DNA from: Brachyhypopomus gauderio
Lineage: Eukaryota > Chordata > Actinopteri > Gymnotiformes > Hypopomidae
Direction of reading: 5' to 3'
NCBI RefSeq assembly: GCF_052324685.1
Contig: NW_027506890.1
Location: 1,661,039 to 1,725,038 of the forward strand
DNA: 64,000 bases
Each line of letters starts with the position of its first letter. The stretch's first letter is position 1. Both the position numbers and the translations under genes were made by a program. The notes under the pieces are model-generated. The model had not been told where the DNA came from and ran no database searches. It saw only the letters and a list, made by a program, of their open reading frames with translations. Shown one piece after another: positions 33,281 to 44,761 of this stretch.

Positions 33281-36200
33281 ATGGAGCCTGGTGTCAACGC
33301 GAAGTTGTTAATCGATAATGCGACGACCCTGAAGCTACACACGGGCAATTTAGTGAACCGCAGTCGACTCAAGAAGAAATGTCCATCTTCCCCAAGTGAG
33401 GAGGTAACCGAGCTCGCCGATCACATTCACTCAGACTTACATTCGTACTGTTACAGGTACAGGCGTCATGCGCGCGCGACTGCACCCAGACACGCGCGCG
33501 GCTCGTTCGAAGCGCGCGTGCAGTTCCAGTAATAGCGAGGAGCTCGCGCGCTGTGTCGCCAGGTGACTAGCTTAGCCACACGAGCTAACCCGCTATTTAA
33601 TTTCGTTAAAGTATTAGCTGTACTGCTAGCTCGGCATTAATACAGGAAAACCGCTATTCACATCGATGACCCATACATTAGAAAGAGTTAACAAGCTAGC
33701 AGTAGCTTCTGGATATAAACCTACTCGGCGATTATATTAATAATGTGATGCTGGATATCGAGTTAACAGTTAATCCAGAAGTAGAAGTTTAAATGTCCCA
33801 GCTGCGTTATATGTCTAGGTAGCGTAGTTAGCATTATATTAGCTAGTCAGGTGATTAGCTGACTAAGCTAGCTAACGTAAGTGGCTTGATGAGCTTGGGT
33901 AACTAGTAACAGGAACATGGTGCGAGGCCCGAATGTCAAAGCAGTATTGTACCAAGAACAGTTTCATTTCCCCCTTTAATTTGCGTTTTACATTACACAA
34001 TATGTTTAATTTATGTTTAATTTTAATTTACAAATGTACACTTGATACTACATCACGATTTATACGAGCATTAAAAACCAAAACTTGCACAATTTATCAC
34101 ACCCATTCTCCAATCTTAAAACTAAAAGTAAATTCAGTTAGTGTAAGTTACTTTAACCCGTGAAGGCACTCATGAACAGACACTGAACTTTCTCCTAGTC
34201 AGAGAGACTATTACATGTAGCCCCGAGGCCAGGGTTTACTGTATCTGAAGATATAGCTGCTAACATATGAACTGAATGAAATAATGTGCTGTCTGCGAAG
34301 TGTTAGAATGGGCTTATCATATTTGAGTTTTATATCATTTCATCCTCAGCTCCAAGACTGTATCAAAGCAACACTTGGTGAATGGTGTGCGACGATACGG
34401 CCAACACTGGAAACAGTAAGTGTTTACAACCACACCCAGTCTGATAACAAAGACAACCAAATGGAACTTGCTTATAATCAAGAATGTGAATGACAAACAG
34501 GTTGCTTTGGGCAGTATACACTACAACTCTTAGCTTAATCCTCATGTTTAGGTAGCTAAGTACCCATTGTTAAAATGGTTGTGTTAAAATGGTTTTGTTG
34601 GGCTGGGTAGTTTAATTTGAATGGAGATGTAGCACCACACCCTGTTTAACTAAGTTCAACTAATGGACTGCTGGAAGACTGACTCTAGGTGATCAAATAA
34701 GAGTAATCAGGTGTTGTGCTAGTAGTGCATGGAAATCATATGTACAAATCAGTACTGCTCAGCCCTGCTGCATGCATTGTCTGACCTGCCCCAAACTGTA
34801 AAGGTGTGATGGCCCAGTTCTGGCCCGCGTGCCCCTTGGAATGACGGTGGCGATGACTTTGTCCGAATCCATGCTCCAGAACGTGGCAGTCTACAACTGG
34901 GCCAATTTTGGCCCAAATTAGAAGTGCTTTACAGATATTTCTATACATATAGACACATGTACAGCAGTTTTACACGATGGGTGACAAACTACTGTAACAA
35001 ACAAAGAGTACATGTGTCATTGCCATAGATCTCTTGTAAGTACTGTAGATGGAGAGTGTTGGTCTCTAAATCTTCTGACTGGGGTCATTGAGGCTATGTC
35101 ACAATATCTGAAGAAACCTGCTTTTTTGTGTTTGAGCACTCGTAGGCAAGGTGGATTTATTTATATAGCACATTTCACACGTAGCAGCAATTATGCTTCA
35201 GGATTCAAGATAAATGTGTGATGCTAAATTCAAAAGTTAAAAGTTTCAAGCAGTTCATATTTTGTGCAAATTCACCCCAGATCTTGGGGAGGTGTTTTTT
35301 GAGTGAGGTGTTTGCGTTCTGCAGGACCTGCAGTCTTATTGTTCAGTGATCGTTTGGTCTGTATCTTATAGGAATTGCCCTCCATCCTGGATTGCACAAT
35401 TCCCGAGAATACAGAGCTTATCACACCTGAGGAAAGAGACGAACTGAAAGTTTCTGGTACGCAGCGTTCATCCTTGATCTACAAATGAAACAGATGAACT
35501 TGTTTTGACTGTGCCACTGTAATCATGCAATCGTGCAATTTTCTGCTCTCTACAGTCAAGCTGTTTCTTGGCGAGTCTGACTGTCCGTCCATTAGATATG
35601 CTGTGGACATGGGTATGTTCCAGTCACCATGATTTTTATAATCAATCTAGAATATCTTGGATAAATGTCTCTTTGGTAGTAGACCTAGAAATCTTTCCTG
35701 TCACTTTTGCAACTTGATGAAATACTGTAGCCTCTGTAATGCTCTCTGAACTACTTTGGCATTCCTTTTTGAATTTATTGCTCATCTGCAGCTTTATGAT
35801 AAGGATACTGTGGCTGATGGTGTCTGCTTCCCTATTCTTATTCAGCGTGTGTGTCGTTGGGCGTGTCCCAGCTCGACTCTGTGATCATTGCCCCTCCCCC
35901 GCTGTCTGAGGGTGAGAGTCTCACTCTAGTTCACCTGCAGCCCATGTGGGCGGAGCTGGAGGGACTGGTCCAGGATCAGAAAGCAGCTGCCATCGGCACC
36001 TCCGACCTGGACAAGACACTGCTGGAACAGCTCTACAACTGGGCACAGGTAGGAGTGACTGGCGTATCTCAGTCATAGACCCCACTGACCCTTGGGGGAC
36101 TTCACCACAGCATGTTGATGTTGAAAGATTGGGGAGAAGGGTGTATGTAATTTATTAGTATTAGATATTGCTAAGATGTTCTGAAATGCTGCAGGTATTT

Positions 36201-36897
36201 TGATTTTTATTCGTATCGTGATGTACAAATTGCCTGAAAGTGCATTTGCTGTCTTGTTAAGGTGAAGCCCAGCAGTAACCAGGTGAACTTGGCCTCTTGC
36301 TGTGTAATGCCTCCAGACCTCACAGCATTTGCAAAGGAGTTCGACATACAGCTGCTGACACACAATGACTCCAGAGGTGCTAATTATTTCCTGCTTCCCA
36401 GCCAGCTTATCTTAAGGATATCAGCTGCATAAACAACGTGCTGCTTTAAAACTGTGTGTAACATATTCAATTGTTTGGCCGTTTTTTGGAGGGCATTTGG
36501 ATAATGTTTTAAGCTACAGTCATGCCAAGGCTGTTGTTTTTAGTGTTGTGTGTTCAGAAATGGCAGATATAAATTCCTCTTTAACACCCATAAGAAAAAT
36601 AAATCCACCACTCTACAAAGCCAATGCCGCAGTTGAGTTACAAATGTAAACTTGCAGTCCATGTACAGTGATCTCGGCAGTGATCTTCTTGCACAAGTGT
36701 GACTAACGGTGTTTTGTCTGTGTGCAGAGCTGATCAGTGCAGTGGGCTTTCAGGAGGCTGTCCAGGAGAGTTGCCACAGCCTGCAGGGGGCAGACTGGAG
36801 GCTGGAGTGGGTCTTGCGTTACTCCATAATCGTCAAGAGCCGAGGCATCATCAAAGCCAAAGGTTACCTTGTTCACGCGAGGAAGGACGCCCACTAG
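33281..36897 (+). CDS. gclm: Glutamate-cysteine ligase regulatory (modifier) subunit
   Basis: Seven exons: 33281-33403, 34350-34415, 35372-35456, 35556-35612, 35846-36048, 36262-36376 and 36728-36897; 819 nt, 272 aa (human 274). All introns are GT-AG with matched phases. Recognisable segments: LHTGNLVNRSRLKKKCPSS near the N terminus, LGVSQLDSVIIAPPP, AIGTSDLDKTLLEQLYNWAQ, then VKPSSNQVNLASCCVMPPDL, FDIQLLTHND, and C-terminal YSIIVKSRGIIKAKGY. GCLM binds the catalytic subunit GCLC in the cytosol and lowers its Km for glutamate and its feedback inhibition, setting the rate of glutathione synthesis. It has an aldo-keto-reductase-like fold without known activity of its own. An in-frame TAA 18 nt upstream supports this ATG. 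The next gene is dnttip2, as in human. Confidence 0.97.
33420..33560 (+). promoter_or_regulatory. CpG-dense start of gclm intron 1
   Basis: CGCGCG-rich sequence just inside intron 1, in contrast to AT-rich DNA around it. This is consistent with a small CpG island over the gclm transcription start. Confidence 0.5.
33860..33868 (+). promoter_or_regulatory. Antioxidant-response-element-like core in gclm intron 1
   Basis: TGACTAAGC matches the TGACnnnGC core bound by NRF2-small MAF. The base before the core is C, not the preferred purine, and a single core match is common by chance. Confidence 0.2.
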
Positions 36898-37829
36898 GGT
36901 CTCACGGGGTGGACGAAAATCCCTGCCTGCTAAATTTACAGAAAGCAAGGCTGTTTAGCTTGCTTTTCAGAAAACCTTTGGCAACATTGAAATTGACGGT
37001 CCAGTGTGGTGGTAATTGAACTTTAGCTGACCCCCAAACCATGCTGTGAAGTGAGCACCACTGTTTAGATTGAACAGGATTTTGTCTAACCTTTGTATTC
37101 TGACCTACTCCACTGCAGCCTTTGCTGTGCTACTAAGTTTACATTTTACATAATGTAACAGATAGCTGACTAACAGGAGTGATGTACTATGCTCAAATGT
37201 GGTCAAGTGCCTCGTTTGATTTGTTTTTTTTTTTGTCAGCCATCTTCTGAGTTATCTTGGATCTGCTAACAGCAGAAACGAAACAGAAATACACTACATG
37301 TTGCAGAAGATTAGAAGTCATTTTAGCAGGGTAAAAGGTGACTCCACATGGGGGGGGGTGTCTCTGGGGTAAAAATGAACTTTGAGGTAAAACAGATTTG
37401 ATGCTGTTCTAGTGTGGGATCCACCAACAGTTCAGTTGGCAGTGAAAGATGCCAGTAAAGACCATACATAGTGATACATTATTAAAAGTTTACTAAGAAA
37501 GGATTTTTATAGATTAGACATTCATTTTTTTGATGATTTTTTTGATGAATTTTTCCCATTTCACTTATTTTCCTGCTGTTGCTTTGTGTCATTTTACTAT
37601 ACTTAAAATGTGTAATAGATCAATGACTTATCATTTATAGATTTTGATATTCTATTGTTGGCTTGTTATCTGGCTTGGTTACATGCTTTACATATGTAAG
37701 ACAAATATTTAATAGAAACGGACACATGCTGAAATCATGCATGACATGAAAAGCTCGAGTTTATTGTATATAACACTGGAAAATTCCACACTTGAAGGAT
37801 TTGCTTTCGAGTATCAAATTGATTGTCTG

Positions 37830-37925
<96 letters not shown>

Positions 37926-38279
37926 GAAATTTTTTTTTTGCTTGTATATTTATTCATTGTGGCTACCATTGAAATATTTGGATCCAGAAAGATATTTCAG
38001 TACTGTACATGCAATTTCTTTTCTCGCTGTTCTTACGTAAGCTATACAATGTTTTTAATTTGGTTTATAAATCTAAAATTCAAAGCCGGCTCTTTTTTTC
38101 TACACTATGAAATATGTCGTAGTACTAAAACATGAAATGCACTCCGTAAGATTCCGTGTCGTATCTTCCGAATGTCTTGGATCGAATGAGTGGGTCGGTA
38201 GTTGATTGGTCGAGCCTTGGTGACCTAAGAGCACGTGTGAAATAAAGAACCCGGATATAGACGCGTGTTCGTCGGCAAG
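36898..38279 (+). other. gclm 3' region and dnttip2 promoter
   Basis: About 1.4 kb. An ATTAAA at 37481-37486 may end gclm mRNA. A long (TA)n array lies at 37830-37917, followed by T-rich DNA. A CACGTG E-box occurs near 38233-38238, about 45 bp before the dnttip2 ATG. The open frame across the TA array is repeat translation. Confidence 0.5.
37830..37917. repeat. (TA)n microsatellite
   Basis: About 44 pure AT units, self-complementary and able to extrude as a cruciform. Confidence 0.97.
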
Positions 38280-39252
38280 ATGGTGGCCACCAGAAGAGGG
38301 CCATGCTTGAGCCCTTCAATCAAGAAAGAAGAAACCGTACTACAATCTGTATGTATTGGCTCATTTTCCGACCTCTGCGATTTGCGGTATATTCATCAAC
38401 TTGTTCCATGGTTGTAGCTCAACAGCCGCGAAAAATGTATTGAAATGCAGTACATTTTACTGCTAGGTAGTTACGCCTGCAAGCTAACGGAGCTAGGTTA
38501 GCTAACTAGTTCATTGCTGTGATGAATTGAGAAATAATATTGATGAGAGGCAAATATGGGCATGGTAATAGCCTATATGATGACTGTAATGTCATCTCGA
38601 TTTTTAAGTTAATTATCTAATCTATGTAATTATCTAGTATAGTTAAAGGTAACCACAAGTGTCAATATTACTTTTAATTACATGAGCTGTCTTCATATTT
38701 ATTGCTTTTGATCGGTGTAACTTTTACTTGTTTGTATGTTTCTCAGCCTCTTGTACTTTAATGCTTCTTTGTGACATTTGCTCTGCTGGTGTGAAGTTGT
38801 GTTCTTCAACATCCATCCAACCAGGGACTAGAGATGATGTGCCGTTTAGTGTTTTTTTTTTTTATCCTGACTTATCGATTGCGATTATTGTGGTGTCGCC
38901 ATTAAATAAACAAATACAAACAAAATAGATTTTTTTTTGTCAGAGACAAAAGGGGTGGCCAACCCGTTAGAGACCAAGAGCCACTTTTTTTAACTGTTAC
39001 AGCAAAGATTTGGGCACGCTTGAACATCATCCATCCCTTCCTCACTCACTCACACACACACACAGAGGCGGTCTTTGCATAGAGGCGTGGCTAGGCAACT
39101 GCCTTGGGCCCCTCCCACTGCAGCCCACTGTAGGGGCCCCCTGACTAGCTAACTTATTTCTCGCATATTAATGTTGATGGGCCCCCTAGTTAAATTCGCC
39201 TTGAGCCCCCAAATTGCTAAGTCCGCCACTGCACACACACACACACACTCGC

Positions 39253-39318
<66 letters not shown>

Positions 39319-42300
39319 CCCTCTGCTCAGATTTATTATAAATGTCACACAAACAATGTGGGGGCAGTTATGGTCTGGTGGTTAGGGAACTGGTCTTGCG
39401 ACCAAAGGGTCCTGGGTTCGATTCCAAGGCCTGAGACCATGACTGAGGTGTCCTTGAGTAAGGCACGAGGTGCCAGGCTGGGGGTGCCAACTCTGTTCAA
39501 AACGGCTTCTGTTCATATTTTTCATGGTTCTTTATTAATGCTTTATTAATTTGCTGAACTGATGCATGGTTAGTTCAACAGCTCCAATGAATCACTGATG
39601 ATTTTTGATGATGCATGTTAAGCATGTAGCCCAATGATATGATGTTTGATTTTTACATTTATTTTTTATTTGTTTTACACAACAGGAGGCCACTCCCACC
39701 ACCAGGATAACGAGACGAAGAACAGTAACGATGGCGAACAAGTCTCCGTCCAAACAAACGTCCGGTTCTCAGCAGGATAATGCAGAAGGGCAGAGCAGAG
39801 CCCTGTCTGAACCATCAAGCACACCTAAAAGACACACCAGAAGTTCCAAATGTGCTCCCACGGACTCCAACCACGAAGCGGACGTCTCTGATTCCGAATC
39901 TTGCTGTTCTGTAGCATCAGGCGTCCTGGCTGTCGCTGCCACTAAACCGACCCCTAGGACCAGGAGGAGAGCGGCAGCCCAAGCAACACCTGCGTCTGCT
40001 GCTGAGCGTGATGCATCTGAAGAGGAATCTTGCTCTTCAGATCCTGTTAGCAAGCCGAGCAGGTCCACGAGAAGCCAAAAGAAACCAACCTCAGTCCTGG
40101 CAGAATCCACCAACTCTCGGGACATCCGTGAGTCTGAGGCAGAGTCGTGCAGCTCTGTAGTATCTCAGTCCAAAGGTGTAGACACTCGCATGATCACCAG
40201 GAGCCGCAGGAGGACAGCGGTTCTCCCAGACGTGGCCAACCCTTTGCAGGCTGACTCGAGCTCCTCTGCAGTGTCTGGTCCCCAGGGATCCTCTCTGCGC
40301 AGATCCGCACGCATCAGAAGGACGAGGCCCGTGGAGCCCATCCCCATCCACTTGGAGCAGGGTGAAACTACTGAAGCTTCTGATTCTTCAGGGCCCAGCA
40401 GGACCTTAAGACACAGAAGCAAAGCGAGAACTACAGACGAGAACCAGCCATATGACTCTGAGGGATGTCGGTCTGGCCCTAGCACGAGTCCCTGGAGAAA
40501 CACTCGCAGTGGAGGTCGTGTTGTCGATTCTGATTTGGACAGTTCTCTGGATAGCCCGTGCTCTCCCAAGGGCAAGGGCACTCCCTGCCGTAGCCGAATG
40601 GGCACAGCCAGCAGCAACCGTACGGCTTCCGCTTCCACGAGATGCAAAACGAGAGTCCTGAGCAATGTGCTTGATGCACCTTCAGTGGCATCTGAGGATA
40701 TAGACATGGAGAGTGAGGGCGATCCGGTCGACACCCCCGTGGATGTGCCGTTGCAGTCTGCACATCCAGCTATGTCTGATGGAGAGGACGCTGAAGACAC
40801 AGAAGACAAAGAAGACAATAAAACAGTTATTGGTGTTGATCAGGAACACTTGATTTCTGAGGATGGCAAAGGTGATGATACTCTAATGTTTGATGACTCC
40901 GCTAGTGGCGGTGCAGGGGCAGAGATGGTTGAATCTGAGAGCAGACACGAGACTGTCTGCATGGAGGAGAACCTCAGCACCAAAGTACAAGAGAAGAATG
41001 ATGATGATGATGTCAGAGAGGAGTGTGAGACTGAACAAGCCCAGCCTCATTTGCAATGTTCTCAGTCAGGTGATACTGTGACGATGACCAATGAGCCAGA
41101 AGACAAAGTAGAGGGGACAGAGTACAAATCTGAGTTGTTGGTGGGAGATCTTGCTAGTAAAGCAGACCAAGACCCTTCTGAACTAGCTGAGAACGGTGGC
41201 AAGATTAGTGAAGAGGCTGCAGAAGTCCTAGATGGCTGTGTGCCTCAAAAGGCCTTTGCAGACCACACAGTAACACACAGTGACGTGGCAGATCAGAAGG
41301 ATGAAGATGAAGAACATGACATGGACAAAGAACAACCCATGAATGTAGATACATCAGCAGATGCTGTCAGTCATATGTCTGAAGACTGGCCTAAGGATGA
41401 AGCTGTGGGCCAATTACAGATTGAGGATGAAGCTGTGGGCCAATTACAGATTGAGGACGAAGCTGTGGGCCAATCACAGATTGAGGACGAAGCTGTGGGC
41501 CAATCACAGATTGAGGACGAAGCTGTGGGCCAATCACAGATTGAGGACGAAGCTGTGGGCCAGTCACAGATTGAGGACGAAGCTGTGGGCCAGTCACAGA
41601 TTGAGGACGAAGCTGTGGGCCAGTCACAGATTGAGGACGAAGCTGTGGGCCAGTCACAGATTGAGGACGAAGCTGTGGGCCAGTCACAGATTGAGGACGA
41701 AGCTGTGGGCCAGTCACAGATTGAGGACGAAGAGGTGGGCCAGTCACAGTTTGCGGAGGAAGGACCCTCTTGTAGCTCAAATGCCCAAAAGCTCAAGACA
41801 ACACCTGTCAAAGGGGGGCCGAGTTTGTTGGACAGCAGCGAGGATGAGAGTGAAGATGAGGGATGTATGGAGGAGGAAGATGAGTACTCCGAGAGTGATG
41901 CTGAAGTTGTGTCCTCTGAGGAGAGCCAGCCAGGCCAATCAGGGGAAGCAGACTCTCCACACAGTAATTCCCTGTTTGTTATTGATGCTCGTCCCGGGCT
42001 TCAACCTTGCAAGAAGTACTACATTGATGAAACACCCCATGAAGGGGAAGACCATACTGATGATTTTAAAGCTGATGATGAATTTGTTGATGATGAGGGA
42101 GATGATGATGATGATGATGATGAAGACTCAAAAGCACTCTTCACCAACAGAAAACCAGCATTGTAAGAATTTTCCTCTTACACTTATCAGTATTCCAATT
42201 AAATACCTGTTTTCTTGACTGATAATCTGCTTCATCTATTCACCACTTTCTTACAGGACAGAGTTGTCCAGTTCCATTGATCCCGGTCTGAAAGTGAAGG

Positions 42301-44761
42301 AGCTTGGTGGATTATACATCAGTTTTGATGGCAGCAAATCAAAGTCCATCTCCAACAACTTGAAAAAACTGAAAGACCAGAAGAATCAGGATCAAGTAAA
42401 CAACCTTTTGATTCTAATAGTGATTGAAGGCATGAATGTGAACACTGCACGATGAGAATTCTAGGTGCACACTAAGACACTGGTTTAGTCTCAGTTGGGC
42501 TACAGGCCATTTCTTGAAGTTCCTAATAGCACACAGTTAGCATTGGTTAATGAGAACATACAGAACAACTTCTTGCACCATGACTGCAGTCCAGGCCTTT
42601 GGCACCTCTGCGGATGGATGTGGATGAGCTGAACTCCTCAACCTTCACTTCTAATCATGTTAGCGCAGCACTGATGTGAATTTGGGAGGGGGGATTATGG
42701 TAGGAAGGATGGAGCAGATCAACTTGTCCTGGATGATGCAGGCTGGCAGTAGTCCTACCACTCCACTACCTACTACACTTCCTACAGCAACTGAAGAGCT
42801 ATGCTTAAACTGGAAAGTTAATAGTGGTTTGTGAAATGCAGGTGACTTGAACTGGGGTTGACTTTATATTCCTGTTTGCATTTTGCAGCTGCTGAAGAAG
42901 AGCATCATTGTTGCAGACTTTGAGAAGAAAGACACTGTTCCACCGTACAAGGAGTCCAAACGTGCAGCTAAACTGAAGCGCAAGGTGGGGTTTGGTCCCT
43001 CTACCGAATCGAATGGCGCCTGACATACCGACACCTGTAAACCTTAGTTTTAGTCTTAGTCTTTTGACTATAAGGTCATTTAGTTAGTCATAATTTAGTC
43101 ATTGGATTTGTTTTTAGTCTTAGTCTAGTTTTAGTCAACTATCAAAAGAATTTAGTTGACTAAAATATAAATGGTGTAATAGTCATTATACACACTTGCA
43201 CAAAATGAAACATTTATTAACCAGTTACAGAATATTATTGTTTGTATGTGCAATATATACAAAACAAATTTCCAAACAACTTTATTGACCTGAACTTGGT
43301 TATTGAGCATAACAATAACAAAACATTGATGACCAGTTGGCCCGCTCTACCTGAAAACCTATGGAGTTTGTTATGAACGATGCATATTACATTCTATATA
43401 AAACTGGGTGCCGTAAAAACAATGCCATAGCCCGCAGATGTCGTTTTTCCCGACATCATCCCACATGGTTTACACACTGTCTTCTTTTTCTCAAAGTCAA
43501 AGGAGAAATGTGTCCATATATCTCCTCTTATCATTCTCCCTGCTGACATTGTCGAGTGAACTTCAAGTTGAATTTCAAGAGTGACCAGTTCACAGGCTAA
43601 TATGGTCTTCCCAGGTTCTGTGCGATGTGAAGACTTTAGTACTGATTGGACGCTTACCCGGTTTGTCCCGCCTCTCCGTGTATGCTAAAGTAGTTATGGT
43701 TGGATCTCTTAACTTATCCCTACCTTTGACTAAACTAAATCAGGTCTGATTGAATGTCGTCGCTGGCCAATATTTTCGTCTCGTTTTTATTTGTTGACGA
43801 AAATGACCATTAATTTCCTCATCGTTTTTATCCCTTCGTATAGTTTTTATTTAGTTATCGTCTCGTTTTCGTCATGAAAAAAAGGTTAGCTGACGAACGA
43901 AACTATGACAAATTATTCGTCAACGAAATTAACACTGATACCGACGCCTGTAAACCTGATATACTGAGATGGCATTTCTATGTAAAAAAATTAAATAAAT
44001 AGATAAAATCTCTGTAAATAATGGTGAACTGCCATGTTTAGGAGGAGAGAGCCAAGACCACTGGGGACAGCTGGTTCAACATGCGAGCTCCTGAGATGAC
44101 CGAGGAACTGAGAAATGACCTCAAGGCCCTACAGATGCGCTCAGCCATGGACCCCAAACGCTTCTACAAGAAGAACGACAGAGAAGGGCTCCCCAAATAC
44201 TTCCAGGTCACAGCACACTGTACAAACCTGTGTGTCAGTCATTGTCAGAAGTACATTTTTATTTATTTTTTGCAGTCACGTTACTGCCTTTATGTAAATA
44301 GACCAGGCACTTGTACAATCTTTGCTTTCTCCAACGGCCTTAAATAAAGCTTCTCTCCTCCGCAGGTTGGAACGGTGGTTGATAGCCCAGTAGACTTCTA
44401 TCATTCCAGAATCCCGAAGAAACAGAGGAAGAAGACCATCATGGAGGAGCTGCTGGCTGATGCAGAGTTCAGGAGGTATGTTCAGGCCTCTGAGCACAAG
44501 GGCTAGGTGGTTACGGGGTCGTTGGTCTTCATGCTCTTGGCTTGCGTGTCAAACGTGCGCTGAATGGATGAAGATGATTTTGTCTCTGTGAACTACAGTT
44601 TAATAAGTATTTATTGGATTTAACAACTGTACCATCACAATATCCTATTTCACTTCCTCAGCTATAACAAGAGAAAATACCAGGAGATCATGTCAGAAAA
44701 GGCAGCAGAGGCGGCTGGAAGGATTAAGAAGAAGAAGCATAAAATGAATAAAAAGAAATGA
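38280..44761 (+). CDS. dnttip2: Deoxynucleotidyltransferase terminal-interacting protein 2 (Fcf2 domain)
   Basis: Seven exons: 38280-38348, 39686-42162, 42257-42395, 42889-42984, 44042-44206, 44366-44475 and 44662-44761; 3156 nt, 1051 aa. The large exon 2 codes a low-complexity Ser/Asp/Glu-rich body with repeated TRS/TRR motifs. The conserved C terminus, from about residue 880, has SSSIDPGLKVKELGGLYISF, then in the Fcf2 domain (about 928-1040) GDSWFNMRAPEMTEELRNDL, MDPKRFYKKNDREGLPKYFQ and FYHSRIPKKQRKK, and finally a lysine-rich tail. These match human DNTTIP2 (756 aa). The protein is nucleolar, linked to TdT and to early 18S rRNA processing (Fcf2 family, SSU processome). The extra length lies in the acidic middle, including a 12-copy 10-residue repeat at residues 594-713. 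Neighbour gclm as in human. Confidence 0.96.
39062..39232. mobile_element. Short inverted-repeat element (MITE-like) in dnttip2 intron 1
   Basis: The left end reads CAGAGGCGGTCTTTGC. The right end read backwards gives CAGTGGCGGACTTAGC. The ~171-bp body contains GGGGCCCCCT-type sequence and has no reading frame. It sits inside a CACACA tract that resumes on both sides, so the target may have been a microsatellite. Confidence 0.6.
39222..39320. repeat. Compound (CA)n-(CT)n-(CA)n array
   Basis: CA, then about 25 CT units, then CA again, directly abutting the MITE-like element. Confidence 0.93.
39355..39490 (+). mobile_element. tRNA-derived SINE, truncated, in dnttip2 intron 1
   Basis: A box A-like TGGTCTGGTGGTTAGGG is followed at normal tRNA spacing by box B GGGTTCGATTCC. 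The sequence continues into TGACTGAGGTGTCCTTGAGTAAGGCAC, the body common to many teleost tRNA SINEs. It is not a functional tRNA because the 3' half does not close an acceptor stem and the sequence runs on. The 3' end is not defined. Confidence 0.75.
41396..41755 (+). repeat. 12 x 30-bp coding repeat within dnttip2 exon 2
   Basis: The units translate as DEAVGQ(L/S)QIE: two with L, nine with S, then a variant DEEVGQSQFA. Copies 1-2 carry CAATTACAG, copies 3-5 CAATCACAG and copies 6-12 CAGTCACAG, so variants are grouped by position, as left by stepwise tandem duplication. The frame is preserved throughout and the product is acidic. Confidence 0.98.
42985..44041. mobile_element. hAT-like non-autonomous element filling dnttip2 intron 4
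   Basis: The interior at about 43044-43936 begins TAGTTTTAGTCTTAGTC and ends CAACGAAATTAACACTG. Read from the right it starts CAGTGTTAATTTCGTTGACG, like ends of a widespread teleost hAT-type family. TTTAGTC/GACTAAA and TCGTTTT/AAAACGA motifs recur inside. The flanks carry a near-identical TACCGAC(A/G)CCTGTAAACCT at about 43025 and 43940. No long frame is present. Superfamily assignment is tentative. Confidence 0.5.

Noticed and set aside
37737-38135. 132-codon frame with a Tyr-Ile run
   Set aside because: Translation of the (TA)n array between gclm and dnttip2.
39355-39440. tRNA gene
   Set aside because: Box A and box B are present but there is no closing acceptor stem, and the sequence continues into a SINE body.
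41361-42218. 285-codon plus frame and two long minus frames over dnttip2 exon 2
   Set aside because: Shadow frames kept open by the 30-bp repeat; the true frame has DNTTIP2 similarity and correct splicing.
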